From positions 1 to 64,000 of the forward strand of contig NZ_JAYFUL010000002.1 in the NCBI RefSeq assembly GCF_034928825.1: a stretch of DNA of 64,000 nt. Reading direction: 5' to 3'. Positions 26,180-36,020 of this stretch are shown piece after piece. The translations under genes and the position numbers were made by a program. Position 1 is the first letter of the stretch, and every line of letters starts with the position of its first letter. Origin of the DNA: Arcicella aquatica. GTDB taxonomy: Bacteria; Bacteroidota; Bacteroidia; Cytophagales; Spirosomataceae. The notes beneath the pieces were generated by a model, which was not told the origin of the DNA, did no database searches, and was given only the letters and a program-made list of their open reading frames with translations.

Positions 26180-26725
26180 CTATTCCGCTTGCCTAAAACA
26201 AACATACAAATAATTATCAATCACCTCCCCGTTTTTAATAGATGCTTTTGTTTGAATACTTTCTAATTGATAGCCTGCTTTTTCTAATACCCGCATAGAG
26301 GCTTTGTTGTATTCAAATATTCCTGCCCAAATTCTGATGATTTCAGGAAAGTTTTTAAATACATAATCGGTCATTGCTTTTACCGCTTCAGACATTATTC
26401 CTTTGCCCCAATGGGCTTCGCCTAACCAATAGCCAATCTCGGCACTGATACGATAAATATCGTTGCCCACTATAATACCAATTCCTCCTACTACTTTGCC
26501 GTCAATTACAATCGCTAAAGTGTTAATAGGCTTAGTTAACTTTTTGTTTGCATCCACCCACCAAACTGCATCATCGTACGTATATGGATGCGGAAAGGAA
26601 TCACGGACATTATTAAATATCTTGATATTATTAGCATGACTCACTAATGATGCTTCGTCCCCATCTTGAAAAGGACGTAATGAAAAAGCTTTGCTTTGGT
26701 AAATGTATTTTCCCTCTTCGTTCAT
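26180..26725 (-). CDS. GNAT acetyltransferase, RimJ/RimL type
   Basis: 181 residues. The fold runs from SLRPFQDGDEASLVSHANN through IGYWLGEAHWGKGIMSEAVKAM, the acetyl-CoA loop, to NKASMRVLEKAGYQLE, the classical RimJ/RimL C-terminal motif. The acetyl acceptor is probably an amino group on a protein or small molecule; it cannot be named. The gene lies between the REP palindrome and MITE copy 2. Confidence 0.88.
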   Translation of the reverse strand: MNEEGKYIYQSKAFSLRPFQDGDEASLVSHANNIKIFNNVRDSFPHPYTYDDAVWWVDANKKLTKPINTLAIVIDGKVVGGIGIIVGNDIYRISAEIGYWLGEAHWGKGIMSEAVKAMTDYVFKNFPEIIRIWAGIFEYNKASMRVLEKAGYQLESIQTKASIKNGEVIDNYLYVCFRQAE

Positions 26726-26737
26726 ACAGAATATTTA

Positions 26738-26897
26738 GAAGCTGTTTAAACTTTCCCTTTCGGGTTAAACTAAGTCTTTTAGAATAGCTTGTTCCAAAAT
26801 TTACTCAACGTAGCGATGCTATGCTTCCCAAATTTTGAAAAAATCAATTCAAAAATACAATACTTTCACCTTAGAAACGGAAAGTTTAAACAGCTTC
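26738..26897. mobile_element. 160-bp MITE-like element, copy 2
   Basis: Ends GAAGCTGTTTAAACTTTCC and GGAAAGTTTAAACAGCTTC are perfect 19-bp inverted repeats; the outer flanking A and T extend this by one. Same internal core as the copy at 17183-17342. It starts 12 bases upstream of the GNAT start codon, so it may carry or disrupt that promoter. Just right of it, 26905-26926, is the AGCTCATC word also found at 18367. Confidence 0.85.
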
Positions 26898-26941
26898 TTA
26901 ATAAAAAGCTCATCCCTCAGAGCTCAATGCTTATCGCTATT

Positions 26942-29011
26942 TTAAAAGTGCAACCTCAACTGTACTTTTACTTCTGAGCGATGTGATGCTAAAATTTCTT
27001 CTAATCCTGAGCCAAAAGTGGCATCATCTCCTAATAAATCTGTCCTCGCCCAGCGAACCCAAGCATCTACATTTCGACTGACTTTGTATTTTGCCAAGAG
27101 ATAATGTCGAAAACCATGTTGATAATAAGCAGGAAAAGAAAAAGCATAGAGAACATCCTGCTCATAAAAATATTGTCGGTTATCATAATCATCCGTGTTG
27201 AAATAGGCAATCCTACCAGATAATGATAACCGTCCTAAATCTGCATTTACGTCCTGTGCAATAGCAAAACCCTTTGTCAAGCTTTGTCCTTCAAACTGAA
27301 AAGTACTGAAAGATGCCCTCGTCTGAAACTCCCATGTTTTAGACATCCTGTAGTTTATATTCGCCAATAATGCTCTTTTACTTCTTTCTCTTACTACGGT
27401 AATTTCTCTGGTTTTTTCCTTGCCTTTATCCAGATAGGTTTCTGTAATTTTGGTATTCTCTTCTTTGTTCTCTTGCCTGAATTGTAAATAGGCTTGTAGT
27501 TTTTTAAAAGGCTGAAAAGTGATTCTTCCTAAATAATCAAAACCCGTAGTCGGTTGTTTATCGACGAGGTATCTATACCAAGGAAAGTAAAAATAATCGA
27601 AATAAGCCGAGGCCGACCACTTTTTATTAAATGAATGTTTTATCCCTGCATAGATACCTCGTTCATTGATATTGCGGGAATTTTCGGAAAAACCATTACC
27701 ATAAAAACTATGAAAATCTTTATCATAATTTCTTAATAAAACCGATATATCAGTCCGATTACTTAGGCTTGCTAAAACGCCCGTTACAGCACCAATACCA
27801 CCACTTGTCGAGCGAGCGGCCTCTCCAAAAAAATTATAATTCTGATAATTATAACTCCAATGAAGACCAGTCAAAAGATTCTCTTTCCCAGAAAATTCGT
27901 ATTGATTATATGCCTTATCAGCTTTTACAAGTGGTAAACTAAAATTGGTTTTCAATAAAGTAATCCCAGCTTGAAAAGTATTCGTTTTGTTATTGAAGGT
28001 AATATCTCCCCCAAAGTTTTCTTCCATCAACGACCTTTTATCAGCAATTTCAGAAGATGTTCTATGCAAACCTGCTGTTTGTAATGAAGTAACATAATTG
28101 GCATTTGTATTTTTATCTAAAGCCAAATTCGCATCACGATTTACTCGGGAATAAAAACCTGTCATTTCAAAAGCTTTGAATTGATAAGTAGCCGCACCTC
28201 CTCTGAAGAAATTGCTTTCCATAACAGATGTATAAGGACGAACGCCTAAATGATTCCTACGGGTGGTAAGTACTGTTTCTGAGCCCTTCCCTAAATAGAA
28301 GCCCGCAGCGGCAATCAATCCTTGACCAAACTGCAATTGATAGTCGCCCAAGTTAATATTTTTCCAATGCCCTTTATTTTGAATTTGAAAGTGAAAGGAG
28401 GTAAAATCGGTCAACTGACTTTCGCCTTCGTCTTTTTCCACAGTAAAGCCAGCACTAAAATTCTTTGGCAAAGACACTTTATACCGAGCATACAATTTCA
28501 TAGGCGAACCTTCATAACGCACTTTACTGCGTGAATCAGGCTCAGTAAAGCCTTTCTTTGTTTCTACATATTGAGTATATCTAAGCAATAAGTATTGATT
28601 AGCTTTTTGCCAACTGTTTTGAAAGTCTTTAATCGATAGTCCATCGGCTTTTACTGTAACGAAAGGGATGAATTTATAAATAGTCGCTAAATCAAAATCT
28701 GGAATGGCTTGTAATTCATAAATAGACAGGAATTTTCCTGCTTTATCACGGTAGTTAAAGAAGGAATTCAGTTGTTTTTCAGAAAGTATGTACAAAGAAG
28801 CGAGCTCGGAACGAGAAACAGTATTTAAATCCAGTGGACTCAGATAATTCTGGTAAAGAGATTCAAACAAGTCTTCAGAAATACCATCAACGGGGTTGCC
28901 CATGATTTCCTGAATAAGGTTTCGTATATTATTTTCTTTAGTAGAATAATCCTGAGCATTTACATGAGCATAACAAAGAATGCTGATGAGCAGGAGTAGA
29001 TATTTTTTCAT
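26942..29011 (-). CDS. Helix-hairpin-helix outer-membrane barrel protein
   Basis: 689 residues: signal peptide (1-19), then an N-terminal helix-hairpin-helix segment (about 55-120) with LDLNTVSRSELASLY and LSIYELQAIPDFD, the pattern of ComEA-like HhH units. The remainder is rich in aromatic-ended beta strands (such as RYTQYVETKKG and FYSRVNRDANL) ending KVQLRLHF, a C-terminus typical of outer-membrane barrels. Such HhH-plus-barrel proteins are common in Bacteroidota; their role is unknown. It is followed upstream by an unrelated cytoplasmic gene. Confidence 0.75.
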   Translation of the reverse strand: MKKYLLLLISILCYAHVNAQDYSTKENNIRNLIQEIMGNPVDGISEDLFESLYQNYLSPLDLNTVSRSELASLYILSEKQLNSFFNYRDKAGKFLSIYELQAIPDFDLATIYKFIPFVTVKADGLSIKDFQNSWQKANQYLLLRYTQYVETKKGFTEPDSRSKVRYEGSPMKLYARYKVSLPKNFSAGFTVEKDEGESQLTDFTSFHFQIQNKGHWKNINLGDYQLQFGQGLIAAAGFYLGKGSETVLTTRRNHLGVRPYTSVMESNFFRGGAATYQFKAFEMTGFYSRVNRDANLALDKNTNANYVTSLQTAGLHRTSSEIADKRSLMEENFGGDITFNNKTNTFQAGITLLKTNFSLPLVKADKAYNQYEFSGKENLLTGLHWSYNYQNYNFFGEAARSTSGGIGAVTGVLASLSNRTDISVLLRNYDKDFHSFYGNGFSENSRNINERGIYAGIKHSFNKKWSASAYFDYFYFPWYRYLVDKQPTTGFDYLGRITFQPFKKLQAYLQFRQENKEENTKITETYLDKGKEKTREITVVRERSKRALLANINYRMSKTWEFQTRASFSTFQFEGQSLTKGFAIAQDVNADLGRLSLSGRIAYFNTDDYDNRQYFYEQDVLYAFSFPAYYQHGFRHYLLAKYKVSRNVDAWVRWARTDLLGDDATFGSGLEEILASHRSEVKVQLRLHF

Positions 29012-29033
29012 AATAAACCGTTAAAGTGCAGTA

Positions 29034-29076
29034 CAAAAAAATGATGCTCTGAGTAATCATTCTCAAAAGCATCATT
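29034..29076 (-). terminator. Terminator after the 375-residue gene
   Basis: Arms AATGATGCT (29040-29048) and AGCATCATT (29068-29076) form a 9-bp stem; leftward transcription then enters a T-run (AAAAAA at 29034-29040 on the shown strand). It lies 33 bases past the stop at 29109. Confidence 0.75.
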
Positions 29077-29108
29077 TAAAGGACTTTATACCAACAATTT
29101 AAATATTT

Positions 29109-30236
29109 TTAATGAAATTTTCTAGCAACTACTTCTAAAAAATCATTAGCTTCTTCAGCAACCGAAATCCAATTGTATTTAGGCGCTAAATATTTATTCA
29201 TATAATTTTTAGCATCCGAAAGATTGCTACAAGCATCTATTTTATCAATGGCATTGCTATATGCATTGATGTCACCATCAAATAATTTACCAATAAAAAC
29301 GAATTTTTGATTTAGACTTACCCCATCGGCAATGCTTTTAATAGGACGATTGAAAGCTAAATCAGCCAAAGGTGTTCCCCCCGCTACGTTATCTCTCTTC
29401 AATAAATCATTAACCGTTGGTAAATCTCCTACGAAGGTATCATTTAGGCGATCTAAGCCTGGCAATTTCATCTCCGCAGGCGTACCTTTTCTATCTATTT
29501 CAGCTTGAATTTTATCAACAGTTGGTAACGGAGCGTTTTCATCATCTAACTCATCTTCAATATCAAAAAAAGATTGTGATGCCGCTTTCTTAACAGGAAT
29601 TTCTTCCACAAGTCTCGCCGAAGCTTTTATAAAATCTTCTTTTTTGAAAGGTACTTTAGCGGATAACGTTTCAAAATACTTATCAACATTTTCAAACGCT
29701 ACGTTGTCGCTAATTTCATTCAGCCAATTCAACGCAACAGTTACATATACCTTATCATCATTGCCCATTTTCTCGGTCATTGATTTAGCAATGTGGCTGT
29801 TAATCTTGGTATATTTTGCGAGTTGTGCTAGACGTTCTTTAGTAAGTGTAAATTCTGGAGAATCTCTTACAAAATCATCAAAGTATTTACTTGGATCAAG
29901 TAATAAAATAATGGTTTTTACAACAGCTTTCGATAACATCGGTTCAAAATGTTCTCGTTTCACCATGATATTTTGTGAAGCCGTATTCATGAAAGTCTTC
30001 AAGGCAGCTTTAACGTCGTCACTATCAAAATTAAAGTAAGGACTTTTAAAGGCTTCTGTATCAGCTTTCCATTTCTCAAACAAATCGCTTACAACAAACA
30101 TATTCACTTGGGCAACATTGCTAAGTTTTAAAATTTGTTGTCCATTGATTGTGGCAGTTCTATTAAAAAAGTCATCACAAACTTGGTTAGCATATTTTTG
30201 TCCATAATTTTCGATTGCCGAAAAGTCTAACTTCAT
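29109..30236 (-). CDS. Conserved-looking cytoplasmic protein of unknown function
   Basis: 375 residues, all-helical, with no signal peptide or membrane segment. It has an N-terminal helical bundle (about 1-200) rich in acidic/hydrophobic heptads, then a low-complexity acidic linker (about 210-275, EDELDDENAPLP) and a second helical part. No catalytic motif or known family is seen. It is a single-gene unit bounded by a terminator. The overall size and a C-terminal aromatic motif (PKYNWISVAEEANDFL) would serve to recognise homologues. Confidence 0.7.
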   Translation of the reverse strand: MKLDFSAIENYGQKYANQVCDDFFNRTATINGQQILKLSNVAQVNMFVVSDLFEKWKADTEAFKSPYFNFDSDDVKAALKTFMNTASQNIMVKREHFEPMLSKAVVKTIILLLDPSKYFDDFVRDSPEFTLTKERLAQLAKYTKINSHIAKSMTEKMGNDDKVYVTVALNWLNEISDNVAFENVDKYFETLSAKVPFKKEDFIKASARLVEEIPVKKAASQSFFDIEDELDDENAPLPTVDKIQAEIDRKGTPAEMKLPGLDRLNDTFVGDLPTVNDLLKRDNVAGGTPLADLAFNRPIKSIADGVSLNQKFVFIGKLFDGDINAYSNAIDKIDACSNLSDAKNYMNKYLAPKYNWISVAEEANDFLEVVARKFH

Positions 30237-30567
30237 GATTTCTTAGAGGGTCTTTTTAAATCTATTTGAGATACCGTAATAAAATAATACTACTTATTAG
30301 CAAAGTTAATGTATTAATGAATCAGAAAGAAGGGAGATTACATGAATCAAAATAAATCGTTACTAATAAGCATTTTAGCTAAATAATCGCAAAAATTGAA
30401 CCAAAGATTTACAATAACTATCAATAGGTGAATTAATTATACTATTGAAAATGGTTCATCAGTACACCCACTCTTGGTAACGATTATGTAAATTGCAATA
30501 ATTCGTTCACATATTACGCTTTTTTGATACAGAAAATTGTGTTTTAAATAGCTAAATAACCCAAATT
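30237..30567. other. 331-bp divergent intergenic region, nothing assigned
   Basis: AT-rich, between the 375-residue gene and the 131-residue gene. No open frame, strong hairpin or clear -7 box. It must hold two divergent promoters. Confidence 0.4.
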
Positions 30568-30963
30568 ATGGAATTAATTAAACCTCTACTAAAAGGAATA
30601 CTATATGTGGTATTAGGAATGATTGTTTTAATTTTATCATTCTTATTTATTTTACCAATGTTTACGAGTCATAAAGCAAAATTTGAGATTAATCCTATTA
30701 ATGGACAATATGTATTTGAGCATACTTTCCCTGAGCATGATAATTACACCTACATTGCTGTAGCAATAGAAGGGGAAATAAGCGAAGATACCGACATTTT
30801 AATGTCCAACACTACAAACGTAATTAAACTTTCTAAAAGTACTGATATCGATACAGTTTACCGAGGTGATTACTATGCCAATGATGTTAAATTAACCTTC
30901 AAATTCAATAAAAAGTGTAAAGGCAATTTAAAAGGTACAGTTTGGGTCAGTTTTATCCCATGA
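30568..30963 (+). CDS. Small membrane-anchored protein
   Basis: 131 residues. One N-terminal membrane segment (about 8-30, ILYVVLGMIVLILSFLFILPMF) precedes an extracytoplasmic domain predicted to be beta-rich, with the segments FEHTFPEHDNYTYIAVAIEG and KKCKGNLKGTVWVSFIP. No cysteine pair or metal motif. Likely anchored facing the periplasm. Family not recognised. It ends in a bidirectional terminator shared with rnc. Confidence 0.6.
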   Translation: MELIKPLLKGILYVVLGMIVLILSFLFILPMFTSHKAKFEINPINGQYVFEHTFPEHDNYTYIAVAIEGEISEDTDILMSNTTNVIKLSKSTDIDTVYRGDYYANDVKLTFKFNKKCKGNLKGTVWVSFIP

Positions 30964-30976
30964 AACAAGCAATAAA

Positions 30977-31010
30977 AAAAGCCCGAAGAAATAAATTTTC
31001 TCGGGCTTTT
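30977..31010. terminator. Bidirectional terminator between small gene and rnc
   Basis: Arms AAAAGCCCGA (30977-30986) and TCGGGCTTTT (31001-31010) form a 10-bp stem with a 14-base loop; A-run on the left and T-run on the right allow both directions. Confidence 0.85.
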
Positions 31011-31029
31011 TTATTGAAATAATTTCTTA

Positions 31030-31761
31030 TTAGCTAATCTCTAGCTTTTCGCAAGCCTTCATAGCTGCTGTTTGCTCTGCTTTCTTTTTGGAATATCCCT
31101 GCCCTATCGAAAAGGCTTCTTCATTCACAAAAATAGTTGCTGTAAATTCTTTATTATGTTTTGAACCCTCTTCGATGATTTCAAACCTAATAGGTTTGCC
31201 TTCGCGCTGAGCCCATTCTATGACGATTGATTTAAAATTAGGATTATTTTGTACAACTGTCTCAATATCAAAATGCTGCGTAAGTATTTTTTTGATAATG
31301 AACGACCTTGTAAAACGAAAACCCTTGTCTAAGTAAATGGCTCCGATTAACGCTTCTAATGCATCGCCATACATTGATGTTCTGGTAAGTACGGTTTTAC
31401 GGTTACCATCATATTCAACAAGCCTATCCAGACCAATTTTTCTAGCTACTACATTCAAAGATTCACGACTAACCATTCTCGAACGAATTTCGGTTAAAAA
31501 ACCTTCGTCTTTAAAAGGGAATTTTTTAAACAAATATTCTGCTGTAATCATCCCTAATACTGAGTCTCCTAGAAATTCAAGTCTTTCATTAGAATCCTTG
31601 TAACCTTTAGCGATTGTTTCTTTGGATACCGAAGAGTGCATAAAAGCTAATCGATACAGCATTAAATTCGAGGGATTCTCCCCGATAATATGTTCTACTG
31701 CATTTTTTAACTTCTTGTCTTTAGGATCACTTGAAAAAAAATCAATAATTGGTGATAGCAT
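31030..31761 (-). CDS. rnc: Ribonuclease III
   Basis: 243 residues. Catalytic RNase III domain with NERLEFLGDSVLGM (signature motif, including the catalytic Asp) and DALEALIGAIYLD carrying the second metal-binding Glu, followed by a C-terminal double-stranded RNA-binding domain (about 165-240, KSIVIEWAQREGKP to AAMKACEKL). It processes rRNA and structured mRNA in the cytoplasm. The order acpP-fabF-rnc, all leftward, is the classical fatty-acid cluster arrangement. Confidence 0.96.
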   Translation of the reverse strand: MLSPIIDFFSSDPKDKKLKNAVEHIIGENPSNLMLYRLAFMHSSVSKETIAKGYKDSNERLEFLGDSVLGMITAEYLFKKFPFKDEGFLTEIRSRMVSRESLNVVARKIGLDRLVEYDGNRKTVLTRTSMYGDALEALIGAIYLDKGFRFTRSFIIKKILTQHFDIETVVQNNPNFKSIVIEWAQREGKPIRFEIIEEGSKHNKEFTATIFVNEEAFSIGQGYSKKKAEQTAAMKACEKLEIS

Positions 31762-31893
31762 ATTTCTAAAATGATAATTGATAGTTAAAACCTAATAGCT
31801 AAAGCTGATTGAATGAGATTGCAACATTAATAAAAAAATTTGACTTCGCCTTAACTACTATCAATTATCCCCTATTCCCCTATCAACTAAAAA

Positions 31894-33144
31894 CTATATT
31901 TTTTTGAATATAACCGTAGCATTATGACCTCCAAAGCCAAATCCATTACTTAAAACAACATCTATTTTTCTTTCTTGAGCTTTATTCAAAGTCAAATTTA
32001 AACGATTGTCAACTTCTGGATCTTCCGTAAAATGGTTAATCGTTGGAGGTACAAGTTGATGCTGTATTGCTAAGATTGAAGCCACGGCTTCGATAGCACC
32101 TGCTCCACCTAATAAGTGACCAGTCATAGATTTTGTCGAGCTTATGTTCATTTTATAAGCATGCTCTCCAAATAAATCTACAATTGCTTTCAACTCTTGT
32201 GGGTCACCAAGAGGGGTAGATGTACCATGTGTATTGATATAATCTACTTCTTCTGGTTGGATTCCAGCATCATCAAGGGCATCTTTCATCGAAAGTAATG
32301 CTCCATAACCATCTGGGTGTGGTGCGGTAATATGGTAAGCATCAGAAGAGAACCCTCCGCCGATTAACTCAGCATAAATTTTTGCTCCACGAGCAACCGC
32401 ATGGTCATAATCTTCTAAGATTAATGCTCCTGCACCTTCACCTACTACAAAACCGTCACGATCTTTATCATAAGGACGTGAAGCTGTTTTAGGGTCATCA
32501 TTGCGTTCAGACATCGCACGCATGGCTGTAAAACCACCCACACTGGCAATCGTTACTGCTGCTTCAGAGCCGCCAGTCACACAAATATTAATACGCCCTA
32601 ATCTGATATAATTAAAAGCATCAATAATCGCATTATTGGCAGATGAACAAGCCGAAACAGTTACGTAGTTTGGTCCACGGAAACCATGACGAATTGAAAT
32701 ATTACCCGATGCTGAATCGGCAATCATTTTTGGAATAAAGAAAGGATTGATTTTTGGCGTGCCATCCCCTTTTCCGAAGTAAATCATTTCTTCTTCAAAA
32801 GTTTTTAAGCCTCCGATACCAGAACCCCAAATTACCCCTACTTTATTTTTATCTATATTTTCAAGGTCAAGTCCTGAATCTACAATAGCTTCATCAGCCG
32901 CAACTACTGCATATTGAGTAAACTGATCCATCCGACGAGCATCTTGGCGAGGAATAAATTTTGTAACATCAAAGTTTTTCAATTCGCAAGCAAAGCGAGT
33001 ACGAAATTTTGAAGCATCAAATTTTGTGATATTATCGCAACCACTGACTCCATTTTTTAGTCCATCCCAATATTCTGGTACAGTATTTCCGATAGGAGTC
33101 AAAGCACCTATTCCCGTTACGACTACTCTTTTAAAACTCTTCAT
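31894..33144 (-). CDS. fabF: 3-oxoacyl-[ACP] synthase II
   Basis: 416 residues, full length. Condenses acyl-ACP with malonyl-ACP in fatty-acid elongation. The catalytic Cys lies in VSACSSANNAI, and the two histidines in NTHGTSTPLGD and SMTGHLLGGAG. N-terminal RVVVTGIGALTPIG and C-terminal SNGFGFGGHNATVIF are standard. It lies between acpP upstream and rnc downstream; the 132-bp gap to rnc is AT-rich with no gene. Confidence 0.97.
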   Translation of the reverse strand: MKSFKRVVVTGIGALTPIGNTVPEYWDGLKNGVSGCDNITKFDASKFRTRFACELKNFDVTKFIPRQDARRMDQFTQYAVVAADEAIVDSGLDLENIDKNKVGVIWGSGIGGLKTFEEEMIYFGKGDGTPKINPFFIPKMIADSASGNISIRHGFRGPNYVTVSACSSANNAIIDAFNYIRLGRINICVTGGSEAAVTIASVGGFTAMRAMSERNDDPKTASRPYDKDRDGFVVGEGAGALILEDYDHAVARGAKIYAELIGGGFSSDAYHITAPHPDGYGALLSMKDALDDAGIQPEEVDYINTHGTSTPLGDPQELKAIVDLFGEHAYKMNISSTKSMTGHLLGGAGAIEAVASILAIQHQLVPPTINHFTEDPEVDNRLNLTLNKAQERKIDVVLSNGFGFGGHNATVIFKKI

Positions 33145-33401
33145 GAGAAAAATAAAATTTAACTAAGTATTAGATAAAAGATGATAGATGAAATTAGAGG
33201 AAAAAATACCATCCAATTTATCTGTTTTGAACACTTCTTAATCTTTAACTCCTTTGGCTTTTATCTAAGCATATAAATTAATACTCAAATTTGAGCATAA
33301 TTAACCTGAAAATCAATAAAAATGTGCTAATCTGTCATAAAACTATAGTTCAGGTAGAATCAATAATTTTACTTTCAAATTAGCACATAAAGAAGTTCAG
33401 A

Positions 33402-33638
33402 TTACTTGGCGTTTTCTTCAAGATATGTGATTGCCTGACCAACTGTTTGGATATTTTCAGCTTGATCATCAGGAATAGAAACGTTAAATTCCTTTTCGAA
33501 TTCCATGATTAATTCTACTGTATCCAATGAGTCTGCACCCAAATCATTTGTGAATGAAGCCTCTGGAGTAACTTCTGCTGCGTCAACGCCCAACTTCTCG
33601 ACGATAATGCCTTTTACTTTTTCTGCAATGTCTGCCAT
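33402..33638 (-). CDS. acpP: Acyl carrier protein
   Basis: 78 residues, acidic, with the phosphopantetheine attachment Ser in DLGADSLDTVELIMEFE. It carries growing acyl chains to FabF and the other enzymes of the cycle. Very acidic helices II and III match the family. First gene of the acpP-fabF-rnc cluster; 257 bases separate it from fabF, with only AT-rich sequence between. Confidence 0.97.
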   Translation of the reverse strand: MADIAEKVKGIIVEKLGVDAAEVTPEASFTNDLGADSLDTVELIMEFEKEFNVSIPDDQAENIQTVGQAITYLEENAK

Positions 33639-33760
33639 TTTTAGAACGATTTTTGGTTAGAAAAACGGTGCAAAGATGATGATAAAAATTAGATTATCAA
33701 ACATTTTTTTAATACCGCATTACTATGAAAAGATTTACTATAATTATTTAAAGAATATTA

Positions 33761-34672
33761 TTAAAAACATAATGAAGCAGCTCCTAAAAGACCTGCATCA
33801 TTACCCAAAGTAGCACGTTTAATGGTTAATCCGTCGGCATGATATTTGGTTAACCAGCGTTCCATTGTGGATGTAATTGATGGTAAAATATAGTCAAACG
33901 AAGCTGACAACCCTCCACCAATCAAGATTAAATTGATATCAAGGATGGCTACTAAGTGACATAAATTTTCGCCAAGCAATTCTCCTACTTTCGTAAATAC
34001 CTGTAAAGCTAATGCATCTCCTTCTGAAGCAGAAGCTACTAATCCTGTTGTTGAGATAGTTCCATCATCGGGTAGTTGAGTAACACCTCTGAATTCTTTT
34101 CTCATTGTATTAGCAAGGTCTAACAATTCATTTTTACCAATGTTTCTCTCTAAAACCTTACCATTTACTGAAGGCGTATGCCCTGGTTCCATCGCATTAC
34201 CTCTACCGCCAGTAAATACTTTTTTACCAATGATGGCTGCACCGCCAACACCTGTCCCTAAAGTAATAAAGATATAGCTTTCGTCAATACGATCTTCACC
34301 AAAATAGAATTCTCCTAAAGCTGCTGCGTTCGCATCATTTTCAAGGAAAAAATCAACTGCTGGGAAGCGTTTTTTAAGTATCTCAACCAAAGGAACATTG
34401 TTCAACTCAGGGATTGCCGTAATTTCAATTGGCGTTACTCTAGCCGAATTAATCATTCCCGGTAAGCCGATTCCTACTTTAGTGATATTTTTATTATCAA
34501 TAAGTTGTAAACCTATTGCTTCTCCGAGACGGTCTTCGAAATGTCCTGATTTTCGCCAGCTCACAGTATCGTGACTATAAAAATTAGAAATTTGTCCTGT
34601 TTCTGAATTTACGATGCCCATCTTGACATTCGTTCCACCAATGTCTATGCCTAAGTACTCGACTGCCGCCAT
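33761..34672 (-). CDS. ROK-family kinase, probable glucokinase
   Basis: 303 residues. N-terminal phosphate-binding GIDIGGTNVKMGIVNSE, sugar/adenosine-binding FLENDANAAALGEF (catalytic Asp in ENDA), then TLGTGVGGAAIIGKKVFTGG. Members phosphorylate glucose or amino sugars in the cytoplasm. The zinc-binding CxCGxxGC motif normally following GHT is absent here: the corresponding region reads GHTPSVNGKVLERN. That loss is known in some ROK glucokinases, but marks this as unusual. It lies upstream of acpP in its own transcript. Confidence 0.8.
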   Translation of the reverse strand: MAAVEYLGIDIGGTNVKMGIVNSETGQISNFYSHDTVSWRKSGHFEDRLGEAIGLQLIDNKNITKVGIGLPGMINSARVTPIEITAIPELNNVPLVEILKKRFPAVDFFLENDANAAALGEFYFGEDRIDESYIFITLGTGVGGAAIIGKKVFTGGRGNAMEPGHTPSVNGKVLERNIGKNELLDLANTMRKEFRGVTQLPDDGTISTTGLVASASEGDALALQVFTKVGELLGENLCHLVAILDINLILIGGGLSASFDYILPSITSTMERWLTKYHADGLTIKRATLGNDAGLLGAASLCF

Positions 34673-34835
34673 TATTTTTTATTGTATAGTGATAGTAAAA
34701 GTTTTGTGGTCTCAAAAATACGGAATTTTTATCAGTCAATAATACAAACTAAAAACGATTTACGTCTTTTTATGTACTATCCTGTATTATTGATGGAAAC
34801 TATTTGTACTTTTTTAGCATTTTTTATAGCTATAA

Positions 34836-35360
34836 CTACTCAACGATTCCGCCCTTATTCCCCAGACCTGCTTTTTTAAGTTGTTCTACTATTTCAAAAA
34901 CTGCTGGACAAACTTTTGTATTTTCTAAAGTAAGGGGTAAAATTCCAGCAATATTCTTACGATCTGTATGTGGATATTCTCTGCAAGCCTTAGGTCTAAA
35001 GTCATAAATTGAACAATAATTATCTAAACCTAAGAAAGTACAAGGCGAGGAATTCAGCACATAGTCGTGGTCGTTATCCAAATGTAAATGCTCTTTTACT
35101 AACTGAGCAGGACGAATACGCAAATGTTTTGCGATTCTATCAATATCAATGTCTGTAAAGATTGGGCTGGTAGTTTTACAGCAATTTCCACATTTCAAAC
35201 AATCTACTTCATCAAAAACATCTTCATGCACAGGATGAAAAGCTTCATCCAACTTTTTGATTTTTTTATTTTTAAGTCTATCAAAAAACTTTTTATTTTC
35301 GGGAAACTTCAAACGAGCTTGTTCGTTGAAAGCTTCTATGTTTTCTTCTGTATATATCAT
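34836..35360 (-). CDS. YkgJ-family cysteine-cluster protein
   Basis: 174 residues. It contains the CLKCGNCC motif (about residues 55-62), CTFLGLDNYCSIYDFRPKACREYPH (about 103-127) and a later Cys in VCPAV, giving the eight-or-so cysteines of the YkgJ (CxxCxxCC) zinc- or iron-binding family. The reading frame overlaps the end of the TOPRIM-like gene by four bases (ATGA), so the two are translationally coupled. Function in the family is unproven; protein demethylation or metal-cluster roles have been suggested. Confidence 0.85.
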   Translation of the reverse strand: MIYTEENIEAFNEQARLKFPENKKFFDRLKNKKIKKLDEAFHPVHEDVFDEVDCLKCGNCCKTTSPIFTDIDIDRIAKHLRIRPAQLVKEHLHLDNDHDYVLNSSPCTFLGLDNYCSIYDFRPKACREYPHTDRKNIAGILPLTLENTKVCPAVFEIVEQLKKAGLGNKGGIVE

Positions 35361-36016
35361 GGGGTAATCTTTTTCTCTAAAACGGATTCGATGAAAATTT
35401 TTAAGCTGGGGTTTGATTTATATACTTTCATCAACACTTTATTTTTACGATAGTCTTTTGAAACCTTATCGTAGTCGTTATAATTCTTCTCAAACTTTCC
35501 AGCTTTTTGGTGAAGTCTATAATCACAATTATTGATGGCCTCTTTGATTTTGTCAGTGTAATAAAGTGGTAATAGCCAACACTCTATTTCATCAACAGAA
35601 ATCGCAAATACAATTCTACTAATTATTTTATCAAAAAACTCTTGACCAAAAGCTTCTATAATACTCAGCTTAAATTTGTCTATTACTTTTTCTACTAATT
35701 CTTCTGGTAATAGCTTTCTTCCCTCTTCATTAGTTTGTTTAACATCAAAGTGTACTTGTTCAGAAACGTCAGTATCAATTTGAACAACGAAATACCGAAT
35801 GCGTTGAAAAGCATCTCTAAAATCTTGTGAACGACAATATTCAAATACTTTATACCAACCACCAAACTTCTTAATTTCATCTTCATTAGTAGCATCACGA
35901 ATAGGTTGTAAAGGGGTTATTTCATCAGAAATATCATCCTCAAACAAACCTATTAAAATATTTTCCAAGACTGCATGGTCTGAAGGACCTTCCGCTACAA
36001 GTCCAAATAATGTCAT
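35357..36016 (-). CDS. TOPRIM-like protein of an ATPase/TOPRIM pair
   Basis: 219 residues from the ATG at 36016 (a GTG nine codons upstream is also open). The N-terminal GLVAEGPSDHAVLENIL has the TOPRIM glutamate (Glu9); YFVVQIDTDVSEQ carries the DxD pair (Asp81, Asp83), and SVDEIECWLLPLYY fits the third metal site. This is the topoisomerase-primase fold used as a nuclease in OLD, Gabija and PARIS-type defence modules. It starts four bases after the ATPase stop and overlaps YkgJ by four. Exact family (DUF4276-like) not certain. Confidence 0.7.
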   Translation of the reverse strand: MTLFGLVAEGPSDHAVLENILIGLFEDDISDEITPLQPIRDATNEDEIKKFGGWYKVFEYCRSQDFRDAFQRIRYFVVQIDTDVSEQVHFDVKQTNEEGRKLLPEELVEKVIDKFKLSIIEAFGQEFFDKIISRIVFAISVDEIECWLLPLYYTDKIKEAINNCDYRLHQKAGKFEKNYNDYDKVSKDYRKNKVLMKVYKSNPSLKIFIESVLEKKITP

Positions 36017-36020
36017 AATT

